Virus record (IMG/VR): IMGVR_UViG_3300009085_000016
Span: 1-38,388 of that record
Direction: 5' to 3' (one strand)
DNA from: a virus
Length of the DNA stretch: 38,388 nucleotides
The position numbers were made by a program, and so were the translations under genes. Numbering within the stretch: position 1 is the first letter of the stretch; each line of letters starts with the position of its first letter. Below, in pieces: positions 14,389-21,144 of the stretch. The notes beneath the pieces were generated by a model. It saw nothing but the letters and a program-made list of their open reading frames with translations. It was not told the DNA's origin and ran no database searches.

Positions 14389-14778
14389 TTAAAATGGTAG
14401 ATCGTCATTAGGTTCAGTGTATGGGTCTGGCTCTTTTGCTGGCTGGCTTTGATTGCCGTCTTTTCGAGACTCGCAGAACTCTATGCCTGATGCTACAATT
14501 TGCGTTGTGTAATGTGTAACACCGTCCTTTTCGTATTTTCCATTATCGATCTTTCCTTCGATAAGATACTTTGACCCTTTGAAGACGTATTGACTTGCGA
14601 ATTTGGCCAAACCGCCCCAGCACGTAATGTTGTGCCAAGTTGTGTTTGTCACGCGCTCTCCTGCTGCATTTTTGTAGCTCTCGGATGTAGCGAGCGTAAA
14701 CTTAACGACTTCTTTATCTCCGATTTGTTTATACTCTGGGTCATTGCCCACGTTTCCCATTAATGTTACTCTGTTCAT
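14389..14778 (-). CDS. ssb: Single-stranded DNA-binding protein
   Basis: 129 residues. OB-fold signature: MNRVTLMGNVGNDPEYKQ at the start, VVKFTLATSESYKN, TTWHNITCWGGLAKFASQYV and KGSKYLIEGKIDNGKYEKDG. These carry the aromatic residues that stack on bases. A short linker leads to an acidic tip ending DDLPF, the motif with which SSB recruits recombination and replication partners. It probably works with the ERF protein and the initiator. It is three bases downstream of the methyltransferase stop, in the same transcript, and is followed by a terminator. Confidence 0.95.
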   Translation of the reverse strand: MNRVTLMGNVGNDPEYKQIGDKEVVKFTLATSESYKNAAGERVTNTTWHNITCWGGLAKFASQYVFKGSKYLIEGKIDNGKYEKDGVTHYTTQIVASGIEFCESRKDGNQSQPAKEPDPYTEPNDDLPF

Positions 14779-14780
14779 TG

Positions 14781-15767
14781 TTAGATGTATTTTAAAAATT
14801 CAACAAAAATCTGCACGGTAAACCCATTCCCGATCCCGTGGTAGGCTGCGGAGTCCGACACTACGATCTTTACCCACTCTGGCCACGTTTGGGCGCGTGC
14901 GCATTCCCGGGGTGTCATTCTGCGGAGGCGCTTTTTATTTTCAATCACCAATTGCCCACAGCTCTCATCTTCACGGTTGCGGGCGCACATTGTGCCAGTT
15001 TTACCGTCTGTTTTGATTCGTAGCCCTTCGTCGGTGCGGAAATCACATCCAGTTACTTCATTTTCAATATTGGCATTTTCAAGCAATGCCAATATCTTAG
15101 GATTGGTTATGTAGTACTTCTCCGGCACATTTTCCTCAACAATATCTTTAAGAAAAATACAACGGTCGGCTGGTTGTGGAAATGCAGTGTAAACATCTCC
15201 GAACAATCCGCGTGATTCTGTTTTGATATTTGACCAATAAATTCGCGGGCGGTTTTGAGCTGAGACAAGTTTTGAATTGATGTGCACACCAAAAATACCA
15301 ACTGCCTCAGAAAATATACGCTCCCAGTACTTACCCATACGGACGTTTTCAAGGATAAATTTAACGTCAGGATTTATGGTAAGAATATCTGTATATATGC
15401 GTACAAACTCCCAAAATAGATATGATTCTCCCTCAAATTCAAATTTTTCGGCTTTTAATTGTAAATATTGTTCTAACGTTACAACATCTATATTTTCTAC
15501 GGTTGTCATCCCTGCGCGTGTGCCAGCGAACGAAAGATTTTTGCATGGACTCCCGCCGCATATTATGTCGACCTTTTCAAGCTCAAAAACATTTATGTTC
15601 CGAACGTCACCCAACTGTATAGTGTCTGGAAAATTAGCCATTGTCTGTTTTATAGCATTGGGCAACACTTCGCTTGCGTAATACTTTTTGGGCTTTATGC
15701 CGGCCTCTGCTAGTGCCATCTGAAAGCAACTCATGCCGTCGAATAGTGATAATACTACTGGTGTCAT
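14781..15767 (-). CDS. DNA (cytosine-5) methyltransferase, DNMT3-like
   Basis: 328 residues from the ATG at 15767. An in-frame ATG at 15803 lies upstream of the -7 element and cannot be in the mRNA. Motifs in order: I VVLSLFDGMSCFQMAL (AdoMet binding); GDVRNI; IV GGSPCKNLSFAG with catalytic Cys near 75; a Leu-Phe-Trp-Glu-Phe helix; VI FILENVR near 138-143; VIII SAQNRPRIYWSN; then RRMTPRECARAQTWPEW and GIGNGFTVQ (X). The SLFDG, GDVR and GGSPC motifs resemble DNMT3-type enzymes more than classic Dcm, as reported for some phage methyltransferases. No partner nuclease is present, so shielding phage DNA from restriction is likely. Confidence 0.92.
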   Translation of the reverse strand: MTPVVLSLFDGMSCFQMALAEAGIKPKKYYASEVLPNAIKQTMANFPDTIQLGDVRNINVFELEKVDIICGGSPCKNLSFAGTRAGMTTVENIDVVTLEQYLQLKAEKFEFEGESYLFWEFVRIYTDILTINPDVKFILENVRMGKYWERIFSEAVGIFGVHINSKLVSAQNRPRIYWSNIKTESRGLFGDVYTAFPQPADRCIFLKDIVEENVPEKYYITNPKILALLENANIENEVTGCDFRTDEGLRIKTDGKTGTMCARNREDESCGQLVIENKKRLRRMTPRECARAQTWPEWVKIVVSDSAAYHGIGNGFTVQIFVEFLKYI

Positions 15768-15789
15768 TCGTCTTGTTTTTAGTTCGATG

Positions 15790-15819
15790 CAAATATACAA
15801 CATTCTTTTATTAAATCAA
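15790..15819 (-). promoter_or_regulatory. Promoter of methyltransferase-ssb operon
   Basis: Minus strand TTG (15819-15817), 19 bases, TATATTTG (15797-15790): an exact match to the Bacteroides housekeeping consensus. The expected transcript starts near 15786 and has a leader of about 20 bases. Confidence 0.8.
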
Positions 15820-15843
15820 TCGTATATTTTTATTATTTGTGTA

Positions 15844-15872
15844 TTGTAATTAAATATTTATTCGTACATTTG
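15844..15872 (+). promoter_or_regulatory. Promoter of the recombination operon
   Basis: TTG (15844-15846), 18 bases, TACATTTG (15865-15872), about 21 bases ahead of the ATG at 15894. It is divergent from the methyltransferase promoter, so both could be controlled from one operator in the 127-base gap. Confidence 0.78.
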
Positions 15873-15893
15873 CAGTGTACTTAATACTTATTT

Positions 15894-16289
15894 ATGTCTA
15901 GACCAAAACATATATTAGAAGACTGGCACAAGCCAGTAAAAGAAACGCTCAACGAGCTAGGATTGAATCCTTTTAGATTCTCTAAAGATTCAGGGATACT
16001 TCAGCAGTCTATTTTTTCTAACATCAAAAACGAGTCTATCCCTTGTATTGAAACAATACTTCAATGTAAGTTGGTGCAATTATACATTGCTGGGCGCGAA
16101 AAATCGCGAGTAGAAAAAATACTCGAATCGAAAGAAATTACAGCCACTGTGACTGTTCAGAAGCTCCGCGATATTTACACTATTCGAATAGTTGCAAAAG
16201 ATTTTGAGCTATTCCGTGACGCGCTATCCGGGCGGTACATTACAGTCGCAAAGAAGCCTCATTTTTTAATTAACGATCTAAATCAGTAG
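15894..16289 (+). CDS. Putative HTH regulator or early protein
   Basis: 131 residues, first gene of the plus-strand recombination operon. Residues about 14-50 (LNELGLNPFRFSKDSGILQQ, SIFSNIKNESIPCIETIL) have the spacing of an XRE-like helix-turn-helix: a Phe-Ser-Lys helix, a turn, and a recognition helix preceding Ile-Pro-x-Ile-Glu-Thr-Ile. The C-terminal part is a mixed domain (ATVTVQKLRDIYTIRIVAKD). Position at the divergent promoter between the two early operons would suit a regulator. The HTH is weak enough that an unrelated early protein remains possible. Confidence 0.5.
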   Translation: MSRPKHILEDWHKPVKETLNELGLNPFRFSKDSGILQQSIFSNIKNESIPCIETILQCKLVQLYIAGREKSRVEKILESKEITATVTVQKLRDIYTIRIVAKDFELFRDALSGRYITVAKKPHFLINDLNQ

Positions 16290-16291
16290 TT

Positions 16292-16945
16292 ATGAATCTA
16301 CACGAAAAACTAATCGGAATTAGGGCAAGTATTGATGAATTAGTCAAAGACGGTTCAGGCTATCAATACAAGTATGTTACAGGCTCTCAGATACTCGGCA
16401 AGATGAAGGCTGCAATGGATAAGAACAAAGTTTTGTTGATACCGTCTATTGTGTCAGTGAATAATCCTATTTTGGATGAGTATATAACAATGAAGGGTAA
16501 TGTTCAAAAGCAAAACAGAGATTGGCAAATATCAGGTGTTATGAATTACACATGGGTCAATGCCGAAGACCCAACCGATACAATCGTAATACCTTGGTTT
16601 TTCATCGGACAACAGGATGATTCATCTAAAGCATTCGGGTCTGGCCTCACTTACGCTGAGAGATATTTTTTGTTGAAGTTTTTCGGGTTGCCTACTGATT
16701 GCGAAGACCCTGATGGTAAAGACGGTAAAGACTTTGCAGCTAAACAAAATCAGCAATCACCCCAAAAAAGCTCGCTTGTTTTTGGTGATGCAAAAAATGA
16801 AGCTCTACCATGGGTAACGAAAGAAAACATTGATGCAATGCTGACATACATCAAAGATGGGAAAAAAGAATCTGTGATTAAATCGCTCGTCAAATATCGC
16901 TGGTCTAAAGATAACCGTGAAACAATTCAAATCGCTCTGAAATGA
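16292..16945 (+). CDS. erf: ERF family single-strand annealing protein
   Basis: 217 residues. It contains ERF-superfamily hallmarks: the N-terminal YKYVTGSQILGKMKAAMDKN, the central beta-strands with VMNYTWVNAEDP, and the strongly diagnostic FGSGLTYAERYFLLKFFGL followed by CEDPDGKDG. ERF proteins form rings that anneal complementary single strands and promote genome circularisation and recombination. The C-terminal ~60 residues are a linker plus a small helical domain that probably contacts partners. The start lies two bases after the upstream stop. The exonuclease gene follows with a four-base overlap, making a two-component annealing pair. Confidence 0.9.
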   Translation: MNLHEKLIGIRASIDELVKDGSGYQYKYVTGSQILGKMKAAMDKNKVLLIPSIVSVNNPILDEYITMKGNVQKQNRDWQISGVMNYTWVNAEDPTDTIVIPWFFIGQQDDSSKAFGSGLTYAERYFLLKFFGLPTDCEDPDGKDGKDFAAKQNQQSPQKSSLVFGDAKNEALPWVTKENIDAMLTYIKDGKKESVIKSLVKYRWSKDNRETIQIALK

Positions 16946-17757
16946 AATATCTCGAAATAAAAAAACGCAAGCATGAAATAGATGCACTGATTGACTCGAT
17001 TATGTCGGGTCAATCGCATCTTTCTTTTTCATCTATAAAATCATTCGCCACTGGAGGGCCGCGAGGGTTTATCAACTATAAACTCGATAAGCAAAGCTCC
17101 GGTGCAATGGATAGCGGTAAAGCTTTTCATTGCGCGATTTTAGAGCCTGAACGGTATGCTTTAGAGTATTTTGTATTTGATGACTCTGCAAAATGCGCTG
17201 AGTTGATTGCAGGTGGCGCTAAGTCACCACGGGCAACCGCTGAGTATAAGGCTTGGAAGGCTCAGATATTGGCCGAAAATGCTGATAAAATTGAAGTTTC
17301 AGCTGAAGACAATGAGAACTTCATTAATATGTCGGCATACTTTCGCGAATGCGATCTAACGCGAAAAGTTTTCTCAGATATTTATGCCACTGAAAAACAG
17401 TACTTCTTTAACCGTGGAGGGTTTAAGATCAATGCAAAGGTCGATGCTCTTATACCTTGTTCGTCGATTGACATTAAGACTATCGCGCAGTGTAACGATA
17501 AAAAATGTCGCTGGGCTATCACTGACAATATGTATCAAATGCAGGGCGGTGTTTACTCGCTTGCAACCGGCATTCAAAAACATCAAATTATTTTTATTGA
17601 TAGTGATTGCAATGTCGGAAGGTATATCATGGGACCAGAAAAGATTTCGCAGGCAGTAGATCAGTTCGATTATTACCTTGCTATGTTCCGAGAGGCGGCC
17701 GAATGCGGAGACTGGACAATAGGCGCTGAATTTTTTAACGGAGAGGTTTTATTATGA
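16942..17757 (+). CDS. PD-(D/E)XK exonuclease (RecE/YqaJ-like)
   Basis: 271 residues. The N-terminal HLSFSSIKSFATGGPRGFIN and the following MDSGKAFHCAILEP (His near 63) are typical of the phage exonuclease family related to RecE and DUF3799. The active site is seen in FKINAKVDALIP (Asp near 168), SSIDIKTIAQ (Asp 177 and Lys 179) and the downstream YQMQGGVYSLA helix (Gln near 199). It should resect double-stranded ends 5' to 3' and hand single strands to the ERF protein encoded immediately upstream. Two small genes follow with ATGA overlaps. Confidence 0.85.
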   Translation: MKYLEIKKRKHEIDALIDSIMSGQSHLSFSSIKSFATGGPRGFINYKLDKQSSGAMDSGKAFHCAILEPERYALEYFVFDDSAKCAELIAGGAKSPRATAEYKAWKAQILAENADKIEVSAEDNENFINMSAYFRECDLTRKVFSDIYATEKQYFFNRGGFKINAKVDALIPCSSIDIKTIAQCNDKKCRWAITDNMYQMQGGVYSLATGIQKHQIIFIDSDCNVGRYIMGPEKISQAVDQFDYYLAMFREAAECGDWTIGAEFFNGEVLL

Positions 17758-17897
17758 TAGAGATCGCAGCGTTTATTTTTGTTTTCGTCGCAGTTTTTTT
17801 ATTGATTCGGTGGCACGAAAAGAAAAATTATTGCCCGTATTGCGGCAGTATAGTTATCGACAAAGTTTGTTCAGGTTGTTTTCGTAGACACAAATGA
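17754..17897 (+). CDS. Small membrane protein with zinc ribbon
   Basis: 47 residues, overlapping the exonuclease stop (ATGA) and the next gene's start (ATGA), which strongly supports translation. An N-terminal membrane helix (IAAFIFVFVAVFLLIRW) is followed by a treble-like zinc ribbon CPYCGS...CSGC with two CxxC pairs and a basic end (FRRHK). The architecture resembles small membrane-anchored zinc-ribbon proteins. In this operon it could tether a recombination or anti-host function at the membrane. I know of no defined role. Confidence 0.7.
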   Translation: MIEIAAFIFVFVAVFLLIRWHEKKNYCPYCGSIVIDKVCSGCFRRHK

Positions 17898-18097
17898 AAT
17901 TCAAAATAACATCCGGAGTAATGTATGAACTGAAAAGCTCGAAGATTGTTGGTAAGATTACTACCTACATCTTCGAGCCTTCGCCTGCATTTTATGTATT
18001 CAACGGCAGAGAGTTTCCCGAACCTTTGATTTATTCAGAAAGTCTTGACAAACATTATTTATTCAAGACTTTCGGAGCGATTGAGTTTTTTACTTGA
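17894..18097 (+). CDS. Small hypothetical protein
   Basis: 67 residues, beta-rich (MKFKITSGVMYELKSSKIVG, IYSESLDKHYLFKTFG), unrecognised. Coupled to the zinc-ribbon gene by ATGA. Its end overlaps by eight bases the end of the convergent papain-like gene on the other strand. There is no clear hairpin terminator between the two, so antisense read-through may occur here. Confidence 0.55.
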   Translation: MKFKITSGVMYELKSSKIVGKITTYIFEPSPAFYVFNGREFPEPLIYSESLDKHYLFKTFGAIEFFT

Positions 18098-18590
18098 ATT
18101 TATACTCCCATGGCTGAACCAGATCAAACAAATTATTAGGCGCATAGCTGGCAATCGGTTCGGTTATGCGCTTTTTTTCTATCCAGTTTGCTTTGAGAAA
18201 ATCTGCTGAATACTCCCCGCACATATATTTATCATCTGCCTTTTCGTCTTTTTTCTGTCCAACAAGCCAGCCGGTGAGTATTTTTAATGGCTGAATTACT
18301 AACGTATTGATGAAATCGTATTTCCATCCAACGCGCGATTTAAGCCACTTCAGAGCCTGTTTTTCGTCATCGACGTAGATTTGCTTCACCCATACGCCTG
18401 TTAGGTCTTGATCTTTCAACATTTCTGAAAAATCTTGTGTGATAACTGAGCGATATTTGCCGTCACCTCGCGCTTCGTAAACAGTATCTCCCGCAATTAT
18501 TCCGGTGTGAGATACTTTCGACCCTGTAGCCTTCGCGATGCAATTACTGATAAAAGCATCTCGTTTTGTGAAAAATATATAGAACATCAT
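18090..18590 (-). CDS. Permuted papain-like (NlpC/P60, YiiX type) hydrolase
   Basis: 166 residues. The circularly permuted papain order is visible: an N-terminal segment with SKVSHTGII (His 28) and a Glu in VYEARGDG, and a C-terminal KYMCGEYSADFLKA with the nucleophile Cys 124. In classical NlpC/P60 enzymes the Cys comes first. YiiX-like members hydrolyse amide or ester bonds in peptidoglycan peptides or lipids. Near a DUF5675 gene and after the tail-fibre genes, a lysis or entry role is plausible. There is no signal peptide. The first 32 codons occur again, as a fragment, at 32951-33046. Confidence 0.72.
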   Translation of the reverse strand: MMFYIFFTKRDAFISNCIAKATGSKVSHTGIIAGDTVYEARGDGKYRSVITQDFSEMLKDQDLTGVWVKQIYVDDEKQALKWLKSRVGWKYDFINTLVIQPLKILTGWLVGQKKDEKADDKYMCGEYSADFLKANWIEKKRITEPIASYAPNNLFDLVQPWEYKFK

Positions 18591-18782
18591 AACTGTAAGT
18601 TATTTATTATTAGTAAGTTATGTAACAATTGAAAGCGTTGGTTAATTTAGGCGCTATTATTTCGTTGTTATCTGAATGATATTACGTAACTATCTCATTA
18701 TCAATACATGTCGTTTTGAGTGTGATGCTTGTTAAATAGTATACATACAACACGTGCGACCAATGTGTCAAATATTGATTGT
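18495..18782. repeat. 288-bp duplicated segment, copy 1
   Basis: Aligns over its whole length, same orientation, with 32951-33238. It covers the first ~96 bases of the papain-like gene and the entire upstream intergenic region. The gene part differs at only about three positions, while the intergenic part is more diverged. Confidence 0.9.
18685..18782 (+). repeat. ~95-bp dispersed repeat, copy B
   Basis: CGTAACTATCTC... through CAATACATGTCG and ACAACACGTGCGACCAATG to TCAAATATTGATTG. It lies between the DUF5675 gene and the papain-like gene; its last 15 bases run into the 3' end of the DUF5675 gene. Confidence 0.82.
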
Positions 18783-19130
18783 ATTTATTTGAATTTTACC
18801 TCTAACAGGCAAGGCCAGCATAAATGCCTTTTCTTGCGCCGATGTACCTATTCCGATGCATCCCTTTACATGATCGGTTTTAGTTCCGGCGTGTATCTGT
18901 ATTTCTGAACGTCCTTCTATGCCTTTTAGTTCTATGACTATTCGGTCTTTGTTTGGGGAGTATTCTCGGACAAAATCATAAATGCCGTCAGGAATGCATG
19001 ACACACGTGGCTTATTGTCTATCCATGGTAGCTCTATTGTACCGTATGATTTTCCTTTTAGATCAAAAATCAAACCTTTTGTTCTATCCTCGAGATTGAC
19101 CCGGCACAATACCGCATTTATTTCGCTCAT
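18768..19130 (-). CDS. DUF5675 family protein, possible lysis-associated
   Basis: 120 residues. Recognisable pattern of DUF5675: an N-terminal strand with CRVNLEDRTKG, YGTIELPW, then CIPDGIYDFVREYSP, the core EIQIHAGTKTDHVKGCIGIG, and a final hydrophobic strand. The Ile-His-x-Gly and Gly-Cys-Ile-Gly motifs suggest a metal or catalytic site. The family occurs next to lysis and tail genes of Bacteroidota phages, and its biochemical activity is not established. Its ATG overlaps the upstream stop as ATGA. With the adjacent papain-like enzyme it forms the best lysis-module candidate here. Confidence 0.75.
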   Translation of the reverse strand: MSEINAVLCRVNLEDRTKGLIFDLKGKSYGTIELPWIDNKPRVSCIPDGIYDFVREYSPNKDRIVIELKGIEGRSEIQIHAGTKTDHVKGCIGIGTSAQEKAFMLALPVRGKIQINTINI

Positions 19131-19627
19131 TTTATTTTGTTGTTAAGAAATATTCTTTCAGCTCCAAATTTATCGAAAAATGGCCAGAAATCTTCCTCTG
19201 TTGGCTTTTTGTATCTCGAATAATATCCTAATTCATCGCTTTTTTGATTAAGGCAATAGCATGAATAGTAATCATGTCCGTCGATTACTTTTTTTTCAGC
19301 CATGTAATCGCGGAAATTTCGCCCGTGATTGTCAGGGAAACTTTCCGGAACTAATTCCTCTAGTTCTTCAAATTTTGGATTTTTCAACCACGCTATACAT
19401 TCTGAGCAGAATCCGAAACATCCCCTATTTTTTTCAATTACTCTGAATAGATCATCATCAATGTATCTAACTTGATAATGAATGTTTTCGCTATCTTCTA
19501 TTGATTCAGTATCTATTACGGGGCAATATCCTTTTTCGAGCAAGTAAATTGCTATCGATATACCTAATTGTGCATTTATGTCATCTAATCCAATTCTGCT
19601 TATTTTTAATCTCATCCAGTTATTCAT
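19127..19627 (-). CDS. Hypothetical protein with Cys pairs
   Basis: 166 residues, unrecognised. It has a helical N-terminus (DINAQLGISIAIYLLEKGY), a middle with GCFGFCSECIAWLKNP, and a Cys pair CYCLNQ near residue 130, which could bind a metal ion. The C-terminus ends in FDKFGAERIFLNNKIK. Coupled by ATGA overlaps to both neighbours. The upstream neighbour is also of unknown function, then the receptor-binding candidate, so a virion or lysis role are both possible. Confidence 0.55.
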   Translation of the reverse strand: MNNWMRLKISRIGLDDINAQLGISIAIYLLEKGYCPVIDTESIEDSENIHYQVRYIDDDLFRVIEKNRGCFGFCSECIAWLKNPKFEELEELVPESFPDNHGRNFRDYMAEKKVIDGHDYYSCYCLNQKSDELGYYSRYKKPTEEDFWPFFDKFGAERIFLNNKIK

Positions 19628-20202
19628 CTCTGTACAATTAAAGTTCCTGTTTCATTTGCGACTCGGTAGAGCATCGCGCCCATCAATTGTTGTATTTCGG
19701 CTTCGTCGGTTATCTCGTTATCTTGTATCACGTTCCTAGCCTCCGCGAATGCCTGCGTTGAGATGTAAGCGTTTGGGATGTTGATAATGTCGCCTCCAGC
19801 CATTCCGCCTGCTTGCTCAATGCTGTACTTCGCCAAAACTGGGATAAAAGGCAGGCGATACAATTGTCGTACCTCCAGAGCATCGGTGATGCGTAGCTCT
19901 GCCGTTTGGTCAAGCGGGCAAATTTGAAACGGTTCTACCTGCATTGCCATAATTGAGAGCCATCTGAGCGTGTGGCAGTCGCTTTCGAGCGGAGTAAATC
20001 CATCCTTGATGCACGGGTCGTCTATACCTAAGTCGATTAACTCTGCTTTGGTTTGCGGATCAACGTATATTGCAACATTTTGCGCACCAAACCTCTCTTT
20101 ATGTATAGGTAGCGATTGGCTCAGCTCTATCGCTAAATCCACAACCGACATTTGACCAGCCTTATCGCGGTCGTAATATTGTAACATTTTTCTCATGGCC
20201 AA
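19624..20202 (-). CDS. Hypothetical protein of the tail-fibre operon
   Basis: 192 residues, no recognised domain. Mixed alpha/beta, with SVVDLAIELSQSLPIHKERF and AIYVDPQTKAELIDLGIDD, a Thr-Leu-Arg-Trp segment, then a helical C-terminus (TDEAEIQQLMGAMLYRVANE). The N-terminus overlaps the end of the BspA-like gene by 10 bases. It might be a fibre chaperone or structural accessory protein, judged only from its place immediately downstream of the receptor-binding candidate. Confidence 0.55.
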   Translation of the reverse strand: MAMRKMLQYYDRDKAGQMSVVDLAIELSQSLPIHKERFGAQNVAIYVDPQTKAELIDLGIDDPCIKDGFTPLESDCHTLRWLSIMAMQVEPFQICPLDQTAELRITDALEVRQLYRLPFIPVLAKYSIEQAGGMAGGDIINIPNAYISTQAFAEARNVIQDNEITDEAEIQQLMGAMLYRVANETGTLIVQR

Positions 20203-21137
20203 TTAGCTCTAAGTATAGTATAGTTTGTTAATGCTGTGCAATTTAAAAATGCGGAGGATTTTCCAGTCGCTGTCTCAAACTCATAGTCCCAAATCGGTTG
20301 TAATGTACCAGTGTGGCTGTACGCTGTGGCTGTTACACGCATACAATTAGTCCATATTGTTACCTTATAAATGTTTGTAAGATCAAACATATCTAGTGTG
20401 ATAGCAAGGTTTCTTGTGACATAAAAAAACCCTTCAAGTGTCACTATTTTACTATTGTATTTCAGTGTTGGAACACTACCAGTAAGCGATGTACACCCCC
20501 TAAAAGACTCTCTAAAGTTAGCGCACAATGGCACGTCTGCAAACATCAGCAAAGGTAAAGGTGCTGATAACGATAGACATTGGTGGTAAAACTCATTCAG
20601 TGATAATATCTTAGGGCAACGTTTTAACATTTTTACAGGCACATAACCAACCCCTGATCCTTTGCAAAAACGATAAGCCGACCCCGCATTTGGTGCATTT
20701 GGTCCGTCGATTACTAATTGATTTGATACTGATCCGGCAAATTTTAGATTTATAGCCCCGTAAAACATAGCAGTCAAGTCTCCAATAATTACATCACCAA
20801 AACTAACTAGTTCAACGTATTTTTGTACATCACCCGTATTATTATCATACCAGCTACCAACCGAGCCTCGTATTTTTATATCATAAATTCCGTGACCATC
20901 AGGAAAATTTATTAGTGTTTCTGCTTGATTGTATGATGTTATTTGTACTAGTGGCCCGTCGTTTACTGAATAACTGAAATTGTAAGTATTTCCTACGCGT
21001 GTTGGAATTTTAAATGATGGAAATCCATTTCCTTTTGTTGTGTCTATTTTGAAGTGCATTGGCTTACGCGCATCTATCTTCATCACATTGCCTCTGACTG
21101 ATAGTAGATTCCCGTCTATGCTTAATAATTTTCCCAT
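20193..21137 (-). CDS. BspA-like leucine-rich repeat tail protein, receptor-binding candidate
   Basis: 314 residues. The N-terminal ~100 residues are a beta-rich adaptor (FKIPTRVGNTYNFSYSVNDG). From about residue 105 there are BspA/DUF285-like repeats, in which Met-Phe-x-Gly/Gly-Cys-x-x-Leu turns recur: LTAMFYGAINLKFAG, LNEFYHQCLSLSAPL, FRESFRGCTSLTGSVP, SSAFLNCTALTNY. Such repeats are typical of surface proteins that bind other proteins or polysaccharides and are also found in Bacteroidota phage tails. With the fibre gene just upstream, host-receptor binding is likely. No signal peptide. Confidence 0.7.
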   Translation of the reverse strand: MGKLLSIDGNLLSVRGNVMKIDARKPMHFKIDTTKGNGFPSFKIPTRVGNTYNFSYSVNDGPLVQITSYNQAETLINFPDGHGIYDIKIRGSVGSWYDNNTGDVQKYVELVSFGDVIIGDLTAMFYGAINLKFAGSVSNQLVIDGPNAPNAGSAYRFCKGSGVGYVPVKMLKRCPKILSLNEFYHQCLSLSAPLPLLMFADVPLCANFRESFRGCTSLTGSVPTLKYNSKIVTLEGFFYVTRNLAITLDMFDLTNIYKVTIWTNCMRVTATAYSHTGTLQPIWDYEFETATGKSSAFLNCTALTNYTILRANWP

Positions 21138-21144
21138 ATTCAGA

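Noticed and set aside
15767-15803. ATG at 15803 as the methyltransferase start
   Set aside because: It overlaps the promoter: the -7 element is downstream of it, so it cannot be part of the transcript. Motif I begins right after the ATG at 15767.
16292-18097. CRISPR Cas4-like reading of the PD-(D/E)XK protein
   Set aside because: No Cys cluster for an iron-sulfur centre; the neighbour is an ERF annealing protein, which fits a phage exonuclease.
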